From Spirochaetaceae bacterium (GTDB lineage: Bacteria > Spirochaetota > Spirochaetia > Treponematales > Breznakiellaceae): a DNA stretch of 6,260 nt. The notes under the pieces are model-generated. The model was not told the DNA's origin. It saw only the letters and a list, made by a program, of their open reading frames with translations, and searched no databases. Made by a program: the position numbers and the translations under genes. This document shows, one piece after another, positions 1-5,875 of the stretch (its first letter is position 1; each line of letters opens with the position of its first letter). The DNA is taken from the NCBI GenBank assembly GCA_031279895.1, contig JAITHR010000249.1, positions 1-6,260 on the forward strand, written 5' to 3'.

Positions 1-576
1 GCTGCGGCAGGCGCGGGGTTTGAAGCCGCTCGCTTTGGCGAAACGTTCCCGCATCCGTTTCAAAAGGCCCTGCGCGCCGTCGCTTTGGAAAACCTTCAGT
101 ACCAGAGTGCCGCCTTCGGCCAGCGCCGCGTCTCCGTATTCCAGCGCCGCTTCCGCCAGAGCCAGAGAGCGGAGGCGGTCAACCCCGCCGTTTCCGGTGG
201 TTTCCGGCGCCGCGTCGCTCATAACGAGGTTATAAGGCCCGTGGGAACACAGAATGTCCCGCGTTTCAGGCGCGGTGATGTCCCCCTGGGTGAAAAAAAC
301 GTTTTTCAGCTTCGCGGGATCCCCGCTTAACCGAAGGGGCGCAAGGTCCGAGGCCGCGAGGAAGCCCCTGTCTCCCATCACGCGAAGGGCGTACAGGGTC
401 CAGCTCCCCGGCGCGGCGCCCAAATCCAGCGTCTTAAACGGCGCGGACGCCGCCTGCTGCGGGAAAAGACCGAATTTCTCATCCATTTCCTGTAATTTAT
501 AGACCGAACGGGCCGGATAGCCCTCGCGTTTCGCTTTTAATGACCAGAAATCAGGTTTATTATAACTCGACATCAT
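1..576 (-). CDS. rlmE: 23S rRNA (uridine-2'-O)-methyltransferase RlmE/FtsJ, C-terminus cut by window edge
   Basis: This family transfers a methyl group from S-adenosylmethionine to the 2'-OH of a uridine in the A-loop of 23S rRNA (U2552 in E. coli) late in 50S assembly, in the cytoplasm. Reading the minus strand from base 576 gives 192 residues with no stop before base 1. The fold is recognisable throughout: ARSVYKLQEM near residue 22 carries the first catalytic lysine (K27), the SAM loop DLGAAPGSW is at about 51-59, VMSDAAP holds the catalytic aspartate (D121), and LVLKVFQ holds the second lysine (K161). These match K38, D124 and K164 of the E. coli K-D-K-E tetrad. The final glutamate lies beyond the window. 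E. coli RlmE has about 209 residues, so probably only some 10-20 are missing. Two adjacent ATG codons (576-574 and 573-571) compete as start. I prefer the first because a weak GGGA lies 7 bases upstream. The gene diverges from the prenyl synthase across 41 bases. Confidence 0.93.
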   Translation of the reverse strand, partial: MMSSYNKPDFWSLKAKREGYPARSVYKLQEMDEKFGLFPQQAASAPFKTLDLGAAPGSWTLYALRVMGDRGFLAASDLAPLRLSGDPAKLKNVFFTQGDITAPETRDILCSHGPYNLVMSDAAPETTGNGGVDRLRSLALAEAALEYGDAALAEGGTLVLKVFQSDGAQGLLKRMRERFAKASGFKPRACRS

Positions 577-577
577 A

Positions 578-606
578 TTGCTTTCCCAACGCGCCTTATA
601 TAAAAT
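578..606 (+). promoter_or_regulatory. Candidate sigma-70-type promoter in the divergent gap, very close to the prenyl synthase start
   Basis: The 41-base gap between the divergent genes is strikingly AT-rich on its right half. On the plus strand TTGCTT (578-583) and TAAAAT (601-606) are separated by exactly 17 bases. TAAAAT matches the -10 consensus at five of six positions, but TTGCTT is only a partial -35 match. A start about seven bases past the -10 box would fall near base 613, leaving a leader of about five bases before the ATG at 618. The same AT-rich block (TATATA at 597-602, a palindrome) must also supply the minus-strand promoter for rlmE, but no clear -35 box is visible for it. The spacing is seen; activity is inferred. 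Confidence 0.4.
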
Positions 607-617
607 AAAAAATAACT

Positions 618-1727
618 ATGGAGCACCAGTATAATCAAAGGCTTGAGAAAATAGAAGCGGTATTGCGCGCGTGGCTGCCGGAAAATCCGAATTATGATCA
701 TAAAAACTGGATTGAGACGGTGTTCGCGCCGCTCCCCGCGCCGGCGGGACCGGAACAGCTGCGCGCTTTAACCCTGCCGGCGCGGGACCTGCTTGACCGC
801 GGGGGCAAGAGATGGCGCCCCCTGCTTATGACGCTGGTCTGCGAAAACCTCGGCGCCGGGGACGCGGCGCTGCCCTTAACCCCGCTCGTCGAATTTCCCC
901 ATACCGCCAGCCTTATCCATGACGACATTGAAGACCGGTCGGAGACGCGGCGCGGAGAGCCGGCGGCGCATATCCGCTACGGAACCGACACGGCGCTCAA
1001 CAGCGGCGCGTTTCTCTATTTTCTGCCCCTGTCCTGCATTGAGGGATGGGACGCGCCGCCGGAAAGAAGACTGCGCGCCTTCCGGTTCTGGACGCGGTAC
1101 ATCCGGCGCCTCCATCTGGGGCAAAGTATGGATATAGCATGGCACCGCGACTTCGCGGCCTTTCCTTCCGTAGAGGCGTACTACGCCATGTGCCGGTTAA
1201 AAACCGGATCCCTTGCGGCGCTGGCCGCGGCCTTGGGCGTCCTTGCCGCGGGAAAGACGGAATCCGGGGAAGACGGGAAAAACGTATCTGAAAATGAAGG
1301 AACAGTGATAAATAGTTTCACTGAAACAGCCGAAACATTAGGCATGGGCTTTCAGATCTTGGACGACGTTAAGAACCTTACCGCAGGCAATCCGGGCAAA
1401 CAACAGGGGGACGACGTGGTTGAAGGCAAGAAAAGCCTACCGGTGTTGCTGTACGCCAGCCGGCGGGGGCGGGAAGAGCGCAAGGCGTTTCTCCGGCGCT
1501 GTTTTTCCGCGGCCCGGGAGGGGGGAACCGGCGTTCCCGAAGTGGGGCGCCTTATCGCGGAACTTTCCCGCGACGGGGCGATCGCGGAAGCCGAAGCGCT
1601 GGGGCGCGGGTACGTCGCCGGGTCCCGGGACTTTTTTGCGCGGCAGGCCCGGGGAAACCTCCTGGCCGGCCTCGTTGACTTTATAGGCGGCGGCTTCCCG
1701 GAGCCGCAAGGGGCCGGTCATGCCTGA
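618..1727 (+). CDS. Trans-isoprenyl (polyprenyl) diphosphate synthase
   Basis: This 369-residue enzyme condenses isopentenyl diphosphate units onto an allylic diphosphate to make a trans-prenyl chain, in the cytoplasm. Diagnostic motifs appear in the usual order: GGKRWRP at 62-68, the first aspartate-rich motif DDIEDRSETRRG at 102-113, GQSMDI at 168-173, KTGSL at 195-199, the second aspartate-rich motif FQILDDVKNL at 245-254, and GKKSLPVLL at 270-278. The last position of the second motif is Asn rather than Asp (DDVKN); related DDYxNL forms occur in eukaryotic-type geranylgeranyl synthases, so activity is still expected. Small residues (A97, S98) sit four and five positions before the first motif, where bulky aromatics would stop the chain early, so C20 or longer is plausible but unproven. 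A hydrophilic Gly/Glu/Asn-rich insert lies at about 213-232 in an inter-helix loop. The ATG at 618 is the only sensible start, because a TAA at 606-608 closes the frame, yet it has no Shine-Dalgarno sequence. Product length and pathway (lipid carrier, quinone) cannot be read from sequence alone. Confidence 0.92.
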   Translation: MEHQYNQRLEKIEAVLRAWLPENPNYDHKNWIETVFAPLPAPAGPEQLRALTLPARDLLDRGGKRWRPLLMTLVCENLGAGDAALPLTPLVEFPHTASLIHDDIEDRSETRRGEPAAHIRYGTDTALNSGAFLYFLPLSCIEGWDAPPERRLRAFRFWTRYIRRLHLGQSMDIAWHRDFAAFPSVEAYYAMCRLKTGSLAALAAALGVLAAGKTESGEDGKNVSENEGTVINSFTETAETLGMGFQILDDVKNLTAGNPGKQQGDDVVEGKKSLPVLLYASRRGREERKAFLRRCFSAAREGGTGVPEVGRLIAELSRDGAIAEAEALGRGYVAGSRDFFARQARGNLLAGLVDFIGGGFPEPQGAGHA

Positions 1728-1737
1728 ATTATGCGGG

Positions 1738-1768
1738 GCAGCCGGTCGAATGGGGCTTGCGTTTTTTT
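1738..1768 (+). terminator. Probable intrinsic terminator of the prenyl synthase gene
   Basis: Ten bases past the stop codon, GCAGCC (1738-1743) can pair with GGCTTGC (1754-1760), giving six base pairs with one bulged T (1757) and a ten-base loop. One base later there is an unbroken run of seven T (1762-1768). The stem is short, but the T-run is strong and the position is right. A second GC-rich hairpin (GCGGCT 1690-1695 with AGCCGC 1702-1707) lies inside the last codons but has no T-run. If real, it separates the prenyl synthase from the endopeptidase gene transcriptionally. Confidence 0.5.
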
Positions 1769-1966
1769 ACTTAAACATACATACTATACAAAATACTTTC
1801 TTCTATGCCGGACTGTCAGACTGTTTTGGGGGAGGGAGAAGCTCGTATGCCGGCAGCGCTCCGGCGCACACGTCCGCGCCGGCGGGTATTGAAGCGGCGC
1901 GGCACTATCGGGGAGGGGAACGGGGGAACGGTGATATGCAAAAATGCTAAAAGGATGTCGTTCATA
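1769..1966 (+). promoter_or_regulatory. Promoter-like AT-rich stretch and long G+C-rich leader upstream of the M23 endopeptidase
   Basis: The gap changes abruptly in composition. Bases 1769-1800 are AT-rich with -10-like words (TACTAT 1782-1787, TATACA 1785-1790), but no -35 box is well matched: TTGCGT at 1757 has a 19-base spacer and overlaps the terminator. From about 1825 the sequence becomes G/C-rich, with GGGAGGGAG at 1830-1838. If transcription starts near 1795, the leader would be about 170 bases, long enough for RNA structure. The octamer TATGCCGG occurs twice (1804-1811, 1847 region). No known riboswitch class was recognised, and the part just before 1967 is AT-rich again, as expected around a start codon. 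Confidence 0.3.
1861..1882 (+). other. Perfect GC hairpin in the M23 gene leader
   Basis: CCGGCGC (1861-1867) and GCGCCGG (1876-1882) are perfect reverse complements around an eight-base loop, forming a seven-pair all-GC stem. No T-run follows, so it is not an intrinsic terminator. It lies downstream of the GGAG at 1835-1838 and the ATG at 1847, and about 85 bases before the preferred start at 1967. Whether it is functional or a by-product of local G+C richness cannot be told from one sequence. Confidence 0.35.
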
Positions 1967-3058
1967 ATGAAAAACGGATTAGTTACAGGCGGGCTTTATA
2001 AACTCTATACCGATGGAAAAGAATATGGAAAAAAATTATATAGAAAAGTGACCGTTCGGTTCCCGTGGTACCGCGTCTTTTTAAGATGGATAATGGTTTC
2101 CCTCTTGGTCTGTTATATGTTTCCCTGGGAAGAGCTTCCGCTCTTAAGCCCGGGGGCGGCCAAACCCGAACCGGCGCCGCGGAACGAACTTTCAAAAATA
2201 GAAAGCGATCCCGCGAAGGGAATAGGCGGCTACGAGCCGACGGTTTCAAAAATAAGCGTTGAAAACGCCTCGTATGACGGGGGGCAGCAGGTTACGGGCA
2301 TCTTCGAGCCGGCGGAATTTTCCAAGTCGGAGCTTCTGCTCTATACTTCCCATAAAATCGAGAAAGACGAGACGATTATCAGCGTGGCGCAGAAATTCGG
2401 CCTTAACCAGGACACCATCATATCGGTAAACGGCATAACCAATGCGCGGCATCTCCAGAAAAATCAGGTCCTGCGGGTGCCTAATCAGGACGGTATCCTC
2501 TATCAGGTGAAACCCAAAGAAACCCTGCAAGCCATTGCCAAAAAGTTCGACACCGACGTTGAGTCCATTCAAACGGTAAACGAGCTTTTTCCCGGGGCGC
2601 TCGTGCGCTCCAATACGAGCATTTTTATCCCCGGGGCGAAACTTGACCCGCTTGACCTCCAGGAAATCAACGGGGACCTTTTCGCGTGGCCGGTGCGCGG
2701 GTACATAACCTCCCATTACGGGTACCGCGCAAGCCCGTTTACCGGAGTGAGGCAGTTCCACTCAGGGCTTGACATCGGGGTTCCCACCGGAACGCCGGTA
2801 AAAGCGGCCATGGCCGGACGTGTTACCACCGCGGGCTACGACAAATCCTACGGGAACTACGTGGTCATCTCCCACTACGCGGGGTACCGCACCCTCTACG
2901 CGCACCTGAGCGTCATAAGAACCAAGCCCGGGGCCTATGTGGGAACCGGCGAGCGTATTGGCGACGCGGGAAGCACCGGAGTCAGCACCGGACCGCACCT
3001 GCACTTTACGGTGTATAAAAACGGCGTTACGGTTAATCCGAGAAGTTTACTGAAATAG
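1967..3058 (+). CDS. Membrane-anchored LysM-LysM-M23 peptidoglycan endopeptidase
   Basis: This is a 363-residue protein predicted to cut peptide cross-bridges of peptidoglycan on the outer face of the inner membrane. A short basic cytoplasmic tail (residues 1-33) leads into one hydrophobic segment at about 34-54 (core LRWIMVSLLVCYMF) and then a Pro/Ala/Glu-rich linker. Two LysM glycan-binding repeats follow at about 126-173 and 178-222. The M23 (lysostaphin-type) domain occupies about 240-359. Its zinc ligands H265 and D269 (FHSGLDIG) and H346, and the catalytic-type histidines H313 (YAHL) and H344 (GPHLHF), are all present, so it should be an active enzyme rather than a non-enzymatic activator of the EnvC kind. 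The start is uncertain. I chose ATG 1967, which has AAGGA at 1951-1955 and AT-rich surroundings. In-frame alternatives are ATG 1955, GTG 1931 and ATG 1847. The last has GGAG eight bases upstream and would add 40 residues, including an Arg-rich stretch. Confidence 0.92.
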   Translation: MKNGLVTGGLYKLYTDGKEYGKKLYRKVTVRFPWYRVFLRWIMVSLLVCYMFPWEELPLLSPGAAKPEPAPRNELSKIESDPAKGIGGYEPTVSKISVENASYDGGQQVTGIFEPAEFSKSELLLYTSHKIEKDETIISVAQKFGLNQDTIISVNGITNARHLQKNQVLRVPNQDGILYQVKPKETLQAIAKKFDTDVESIQTVNELFPGALVRSNTSIFIPGAKLDPLDLQEINGDLFAWPVRGYITSHYGYRASPFTGVRQFHSGLDIGVPTGTPVKAAMAGRVTTAGYDKSYGNYVVISHYAGYRTLYAHLSVIRTKPGAYVGTGERIGDAGSTGVSTGPHLHFTVYKNGVTVNPRSLLK

Positions 3059-3094
3059 GCTTTTTCCAAGCGCCGGCCAGCCGGTCATGCGCCT

Positions 3095-3167
3095 CGGCAG
3101 GAAGCTTATGAAACAGCCGGAGGTTACGGACGTTGCCCGCTTGCAGACGCACGGCAGGAGGCTTAGG
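3095..3167 (+). repeat. Imperfect 16-base direct repeat in the M23-clpP gap
   Basis: CGGCAGGAAGCTTATG (3095-3110) and CGGCAGGAGGCTTAGG (3152-3167) match at 14 of 16 positions, 57 bases apart start to start. The first copy contains the AGGA and start codon of the small ORF; the second overlaps its end. The rest of the 144-base gap holds T5 just after the M23 stop, a weak CCGG/CCGG hairpin (3073-3084) without a T-run, and an A-rich purine stretch (3169-3196) leading into the clpP ribosome binding site. I see no convincing promoter. The repeat could be a regulator site or a short duplication. Confidence 0.35.
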
Positions 3168-3170
3168 TAA
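3108..3170 (+). CDS. Possible 20-residue small ORF before clpP
   Basis: ATG at 3108-3110 opens a 20-codon frame closed by TAA at 3168-3170. An AGGA (3099-3102) lies five bases upstream, a well-placed ribosome binding site. The peptide is hydrophilic and basic at its end (…HGRRLR) and resembles no leader peptide I know: it has no run of one amino acid that would suggest attenuation. It ends 32 bases before the clpP start, so translational effects on clpP are conceivable. A frame this short arises easily by chance, so it is recorded only as a candidate. Confidence 0.2.
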   Translation: MKQPEVTDVARLQTHGRRLR

Positions 3171-3202
3171 AAAAAGAAAAAAAGATAAGGAAAGGAATTG
3201 TT

Positions 3203-3835
3203 ATGTATAACACGGTTAGTTATGAACACGCCCTGGGTCGGGCCCATGAGGAAGAGGAAAAAAAGAGCGAGGAAGCGGGAAAAGAGGCCGGGGACCCCAT
3301 CCTCAATAAGATGCTCAAGACCCGTACCATCCTGCTGTGCGGGGACATAAAGAAAGACCTTGCCGAAAGGACGGTGCGCCAGCTTCTGCTTTTGGAAGAC
3401 ACGGGGGACGAGCCTATCCGCGTCTTTATCGATTCTCCCGGAGGGGACGCGGACGCGGGGTACGCGATCTTTGACATGATTCGCTTTGTCAGGCCGCCGG
3501 TGTGGACTATCGGCATGGGGCTTGTGGCAAGCGCTGCTGCCATCATCCAGCTTGCAAGCCCCAAAGAACGGCGTATCGGGCTTCCGAACAGCCACTATCT
3601 TATCCACCAGCCCCTTTCCGGTATTCGGGGGGTTGCCACTGACATTGAAATCCACGCCAGGGAGCTGGATAAACTGCGGGAAAAGATAAACCGCCTCATT
3701 GCCGAAGAGACCGGTACGCCCCTTCAGCAGGTTGAAAAGGATACGGATCGGGATTACTGGATGAACGCGGAAGACGCCGTGCGCTACGGCCTTATTTCCC
3801 GCATCGCCGCCAGCCGAAACGACCTCTCCGCCTAG
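3203..3835 (+). CDS. clpP: ClpP-family serine peptidase (divergent paralogue)
   Basis: This 210-residue protein is the proteolytic subunit of a Clp-type protease, normally a barrel of two heptamers fed unfolded protein by a ClpX or ClpA ATPase. The catalytic triad is complete: S110 in GLVASAAA, H135 in YLIHQP, and D184 in TDRDYW. The spacings (25 and 49 residues) equal those of E. coli ClpP (S97, H122, D171). The oxyanion-loop motif DSPGG is at 77-81 and the handle helix TDIEIHARELDKL at 146-158. Two things differ from the housekeeping enzyme. The N-terminus (1-30) is highly charged, with EEEEKKSEE at 16-24, and lacks the usual axial-loop sequence; the strand before the oxyanion loop reads PIRVFIDSPGG, without the tyrosines of the E. 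coli ATPase-docking pocket. AAAGGA (3191-3196) six bases before the ATG supports the start. No clpX, clpA or trigger factor gene is adjacent, so the partner is unknown. It may be a second, specialised ClpP. Confidence 0.9.
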   Translation: MYNTVSYEHALGRAHEEEEKKSEEAGKEAGDPILNKMLKTRTILLCGDIKKDLAERTVRQLLLLEDTGDEPIRVFIDSPGGDADAGYAIFDMIRFVRPPVWTIGMGLVASAAAIIQLASPKERRIGLPNSHYLIHQPLSGIRGVATDIEIHARELDKLREKINRLIAEETGTPLQQVEKDTDRDYWMNAEDAVRYGLISRIAASRNDLSA

Positions 3836-3879
3836 GGCGCTTCCCACCGGCTCACGCGCTCACGGGATACGGAAGCGCT
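3836..3879 (+). terminator. Hairpin at the clpP/helicase junction, possible terminator
   Basis: Immediately after the clpP stop, GCGCTTCC (3837-3844) is perfectly complementary to GGAAGCGC (3871-3878), extendable by one G-T pair (3836/3879). The 26-base loop contains a small tandem repeat, GCTCACG CGCTCACG. Only TGTTT follows on the plus strand and no T-run on the minus strand, so termination would be weak. The right arm lies inside the last codons of the helicase gene. It is the only candidate for ending both convergent transcripts. Confidence 0.35.
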
Positions 3880-5875
3880 GTTTCATAAGGGCAAAGTATT
3901 GTTCCCCGGTCTCCGGACCGGCGTCTTCGCTACGCGCCGCGTCATATTCTATGAGATGCGGGGGAATCTCGGAGAGAAACGGCGACGGCGCGCACTCCAC
4001 CTCCCGCGTCTGGCGCCTACGGCGGGCGCAGTTGGTAATACACAGCTTATCCCGCGCACGGGTAATCGCCACATAAAACAGCCGCCGCTCCTCCTCAAGA
4101 CTGGCCTCGCCCTCCTCAAGACTGCGGGCATGGGGCATAATCCCGTCCTCCGCGCCGGCAATAAAAACCACCGGAAACTCAAGGCCCTTGGAAGCGTGAA
4201 TAGTCATAATATTCACCACGCCTTTGTTAAGGCCGTCGTCCCCGTCGTCCCGTGAAAGGAGGCTTATCCGGTTAAGATAGGGATAGAGGGTGGGGTCAAG
4301 GTTATCCGGGTCCCGCTCCCAAAGCTCAACGGACTTCATAAGGGACATGATGTTGGAAAACTTCCACTGCGCCTTTTTCTCGTCCTTGCGGTATTCCGAG
4401 ACCAGATACCCCCAGTAGTCAATCTCATCGACCAATGCGCGGGTCTTCTGCGAAAGCCCCCGCTTCCCCAGAAGCTCCCCCTGCCAGCGTTCTATAAGGG
4501 TCATAAACTCGTCTACCACACCGAACCCCGCGTCCGCCAGCTCTGAGAAAAGCGCGTCCCGCACGTATCTCATGCCGCGCATCCCTTCCCAAAGTGAAAC
4601 GTTCTCCCTGGCGGCGCGCTCCGACAGAGCGGCAATGAGGGCCTTCCCGATGCCGCGGCGCGGCGTGTTTATGATACGGAGGAGGTTCACGTCGTCATCG
4701 GTGTTGGCAATCACCCGCAGATAGGAAAGCACGTCCTTTATCTCTTTGCGCTGGAAAAAGCTTGTGCCGCCTGAGATCTTGTGGGGGATGTTTTCCGCGA
4801 GAAACGCCTCTTCAAGGTGCCGGATGAGCGCGTTGGTACGAATAAGCACCCCGAAGTCGTTGTAGGTGCGGTCTGCGGTGAGACGCAGTTTCTTTATCTC
4901 AAGGGCGATGAACGCCGCCTCTTCCCGCTCGTCGGAGAAGCTGTAGAGGGCTATGGGGTTCCCGCCTTTGTTGCCCGACCACAGGGTCTTTTCTTTTCGG
5001 TTGGTGTTGTGGGCGATAACTCCGTTGGCCGCCTCAAGAATGGTGGTGGTTGACCGGTAGTTCTGCTCCAGTTTGATTTCAAGGGCATCGGGAAAATCCC
5101 GCTCAAAGCGCCGGATATTCTCATAATTCGCCCCCCGCCATGAATAAATGGACTGGTCGTCGTCCCCGACCACGCAGACGTTCCGGTCGGACAAAAGGCG
5201 CATAAGGCGGTACTGGACGGCGCTCGTATCTTGGAACTCGTCTACCATGATGTACCGGAACCTGCGCCGGTACTTCTCCAGAACGTCCGGGTGCGTCTCA
5301 AAGAGCGCGATGGGCTTCACGAGAAGGTCGTCGAAGTCAAAGGCGTTATACACCCTGAGGCTTTCCTGGTACTCGTCGTACACCGGCTCGAAGGCCGCAT
5401 CCGCCCCGTCTCCCCACGTGAGGGCGCCGGTTTTCACTTTGGAAAAGACCTGCCCCGCCGCGGCAACGTCCGCGGTCCCGTCCCGTCCCAGTTCCCGCAG
5501 GCACTGGCGGATAAGATCCGTCCGGTCGGTCTCGTCGTAAATCGAAAAGTTCTTCCGGTACCCCAGAACCGCCGCCTCTTCCCGCAGGATTTTCACCCCG
5601 AAGGCGTGAAAGGTGCTGACCGTAAGGCTTTGCAGTTTCCGTGCGGTAAGCTCCTTGACCCGCGCCTCCATCTCCCGCGCCGCTTTATTGGTGAAAGTGA
5701 GGGACAGGATGGCGGACTGGGGGATACCACGCTTAAGCATGGCGGCCATGCGGTAGGTGATGACCCGCGTTTTGCCGGAGCCGGCACCGGCTATGATGAG
5801 CACCGGCCCCTCGATAGCGTTGACCGCCCGCGCCTGGGGGTCGTTGAGTTCCGGCTCGATACGCGGTTCCGCCAC
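3860..5875 (-). CDS. rep: Rep/UvrD-type superfamily 1 ATP-dependent DNA helicase
   Basis: This 671-residue 3'-5' DNA helicase of the UvrD/Rep/PcrA family unwinds DNA at forks or during repair. All helicase motifs are intact: Q-motif region LNDPQARAV (10-18), Walker A AGAGSGKTR (29-37), Ia LTFTNKAAREM (59-69), TFHAFG (88-93), Walker B VDEFQDT (211-217), III GDDDQSIYSWRGA (237-249), IV KLEQNYRS (268-275), V MTIHASKGLEFP (557-568) and VI EEERRLFYVAITRARDK (594-610). The length equals E. coli Rep (about 673), and KISGGTSFF (366-374) is closer to Rep than to UvrD, so rep is preferred; PcrA-like remains possible. It lacks nuclease or other extra domains, so it is not AddA/RecB. The start is GTG (5875-5873), whose first base is the last base of the preceding gene's TAG. 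No Shine-Dalgarno sequence precedes it, so translation is probably coupled to that gene. It converges with clpP, with 24 bases between the two coding ends. Confidence 0.95.
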   Translation of the reverse strand: MAEPRIEPELNDPQARAVNAIEGPVLIIAGAGSGKTRVITYRMAAMLKRGIPQSAILSLTFTNKAAREMEARVKELTARKLQSLTVSTFHAFGVKILREEAAVLGYRKNFSIYDETDRTDLIRQCLRELGRDGTADVAAAGQVFSKVKTGALTWGDGADAAFEPVYDEYQESLRVYNAFDFDDLLVKPIALFETHPDVLEKYRRRFRYIMVDEFQDTSAVQYRLMRLLSDRNVCVVGDDDQSIYSWRGANYENIRRFERDFPDALEIKLEQNYRSTTTILEAANGVIAHNTNRKEKTLWSGNKGGNPIALYSFSDEREEAAFIALEIKKLRLTADRTYNDFGVLIRTNALIRHLEEAFLAENIPHKISGGTSFFQRKEIKDVLSYLRVIANTDDDVNLLRIINTPRRGIGKALIAALSERAARENVSLWEGMRGMRYVRDALFSELADAGFGVVDEFMTLIERWQGELLGKRGLSQKTRALVDEIDYWGYLVSEYRKDEKKAQWKFSNIMSLMKSVELWERDPDNLDPTLYPYLNRISLLSRDDGDDGLNKGVVNIMTIHASKGLEFPVVFIAGAEDGIMPHARSLEEGEASLEEERRLFYVAITRARDKLCITNCARRRRQTREVECAPSPFLSEIPPHLIEYDAARSEDAGPETGEQYFALMKQRFRIP

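Noticed and set aside
85..330. Plus-strand frames at the left end (20-235, 85-330, 254-502)
   Set aside because: All are antisense to the clearly conserved RlmE methyltransferase on the minus strand.
1720..1950. 76-codon plus-strand frame starting over the prenyl synthase stop, with AGGGG upstream
   Set aside because: It runs through the candidate terminator and promoter-like DNA, its composition changes abruptly along its length, and no domain is recognisable. Chance is more likely than a gene.
2246..2761. 171-codon minus-strand frame opposite the LysM region
   Set aside because: It is antisense to two clear LysM repeats and the M23 domain and has no motif of its own.
3059..3084. T5 run and CCGG hairpin just after the M23 gene as an intrinsic terminator
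   Set aside because: The T-run comes before the hairpin rather than after it, and the stem is only four pairs, so the geometry does not fit.
3047..3847. 266-codon minus-strand frame covering the clpP gene
   Set aside because: It is antisense to a clear ClpP with full catalytic motifs, and its translation shows no recognisable domain. High G+C DNA commonly leaves such shadow frames.
4090..4124. 14-base perfect direct repeat with a 21-base period (CCTCCTCAAGACTG) inside the helicase gene
   Set aside because: It encodes SLEE twice just before motif VI. E. coli UvrD has nearly the same length in this loop, so it does not look like a recent insertion and is probably coincidental codon repetition.
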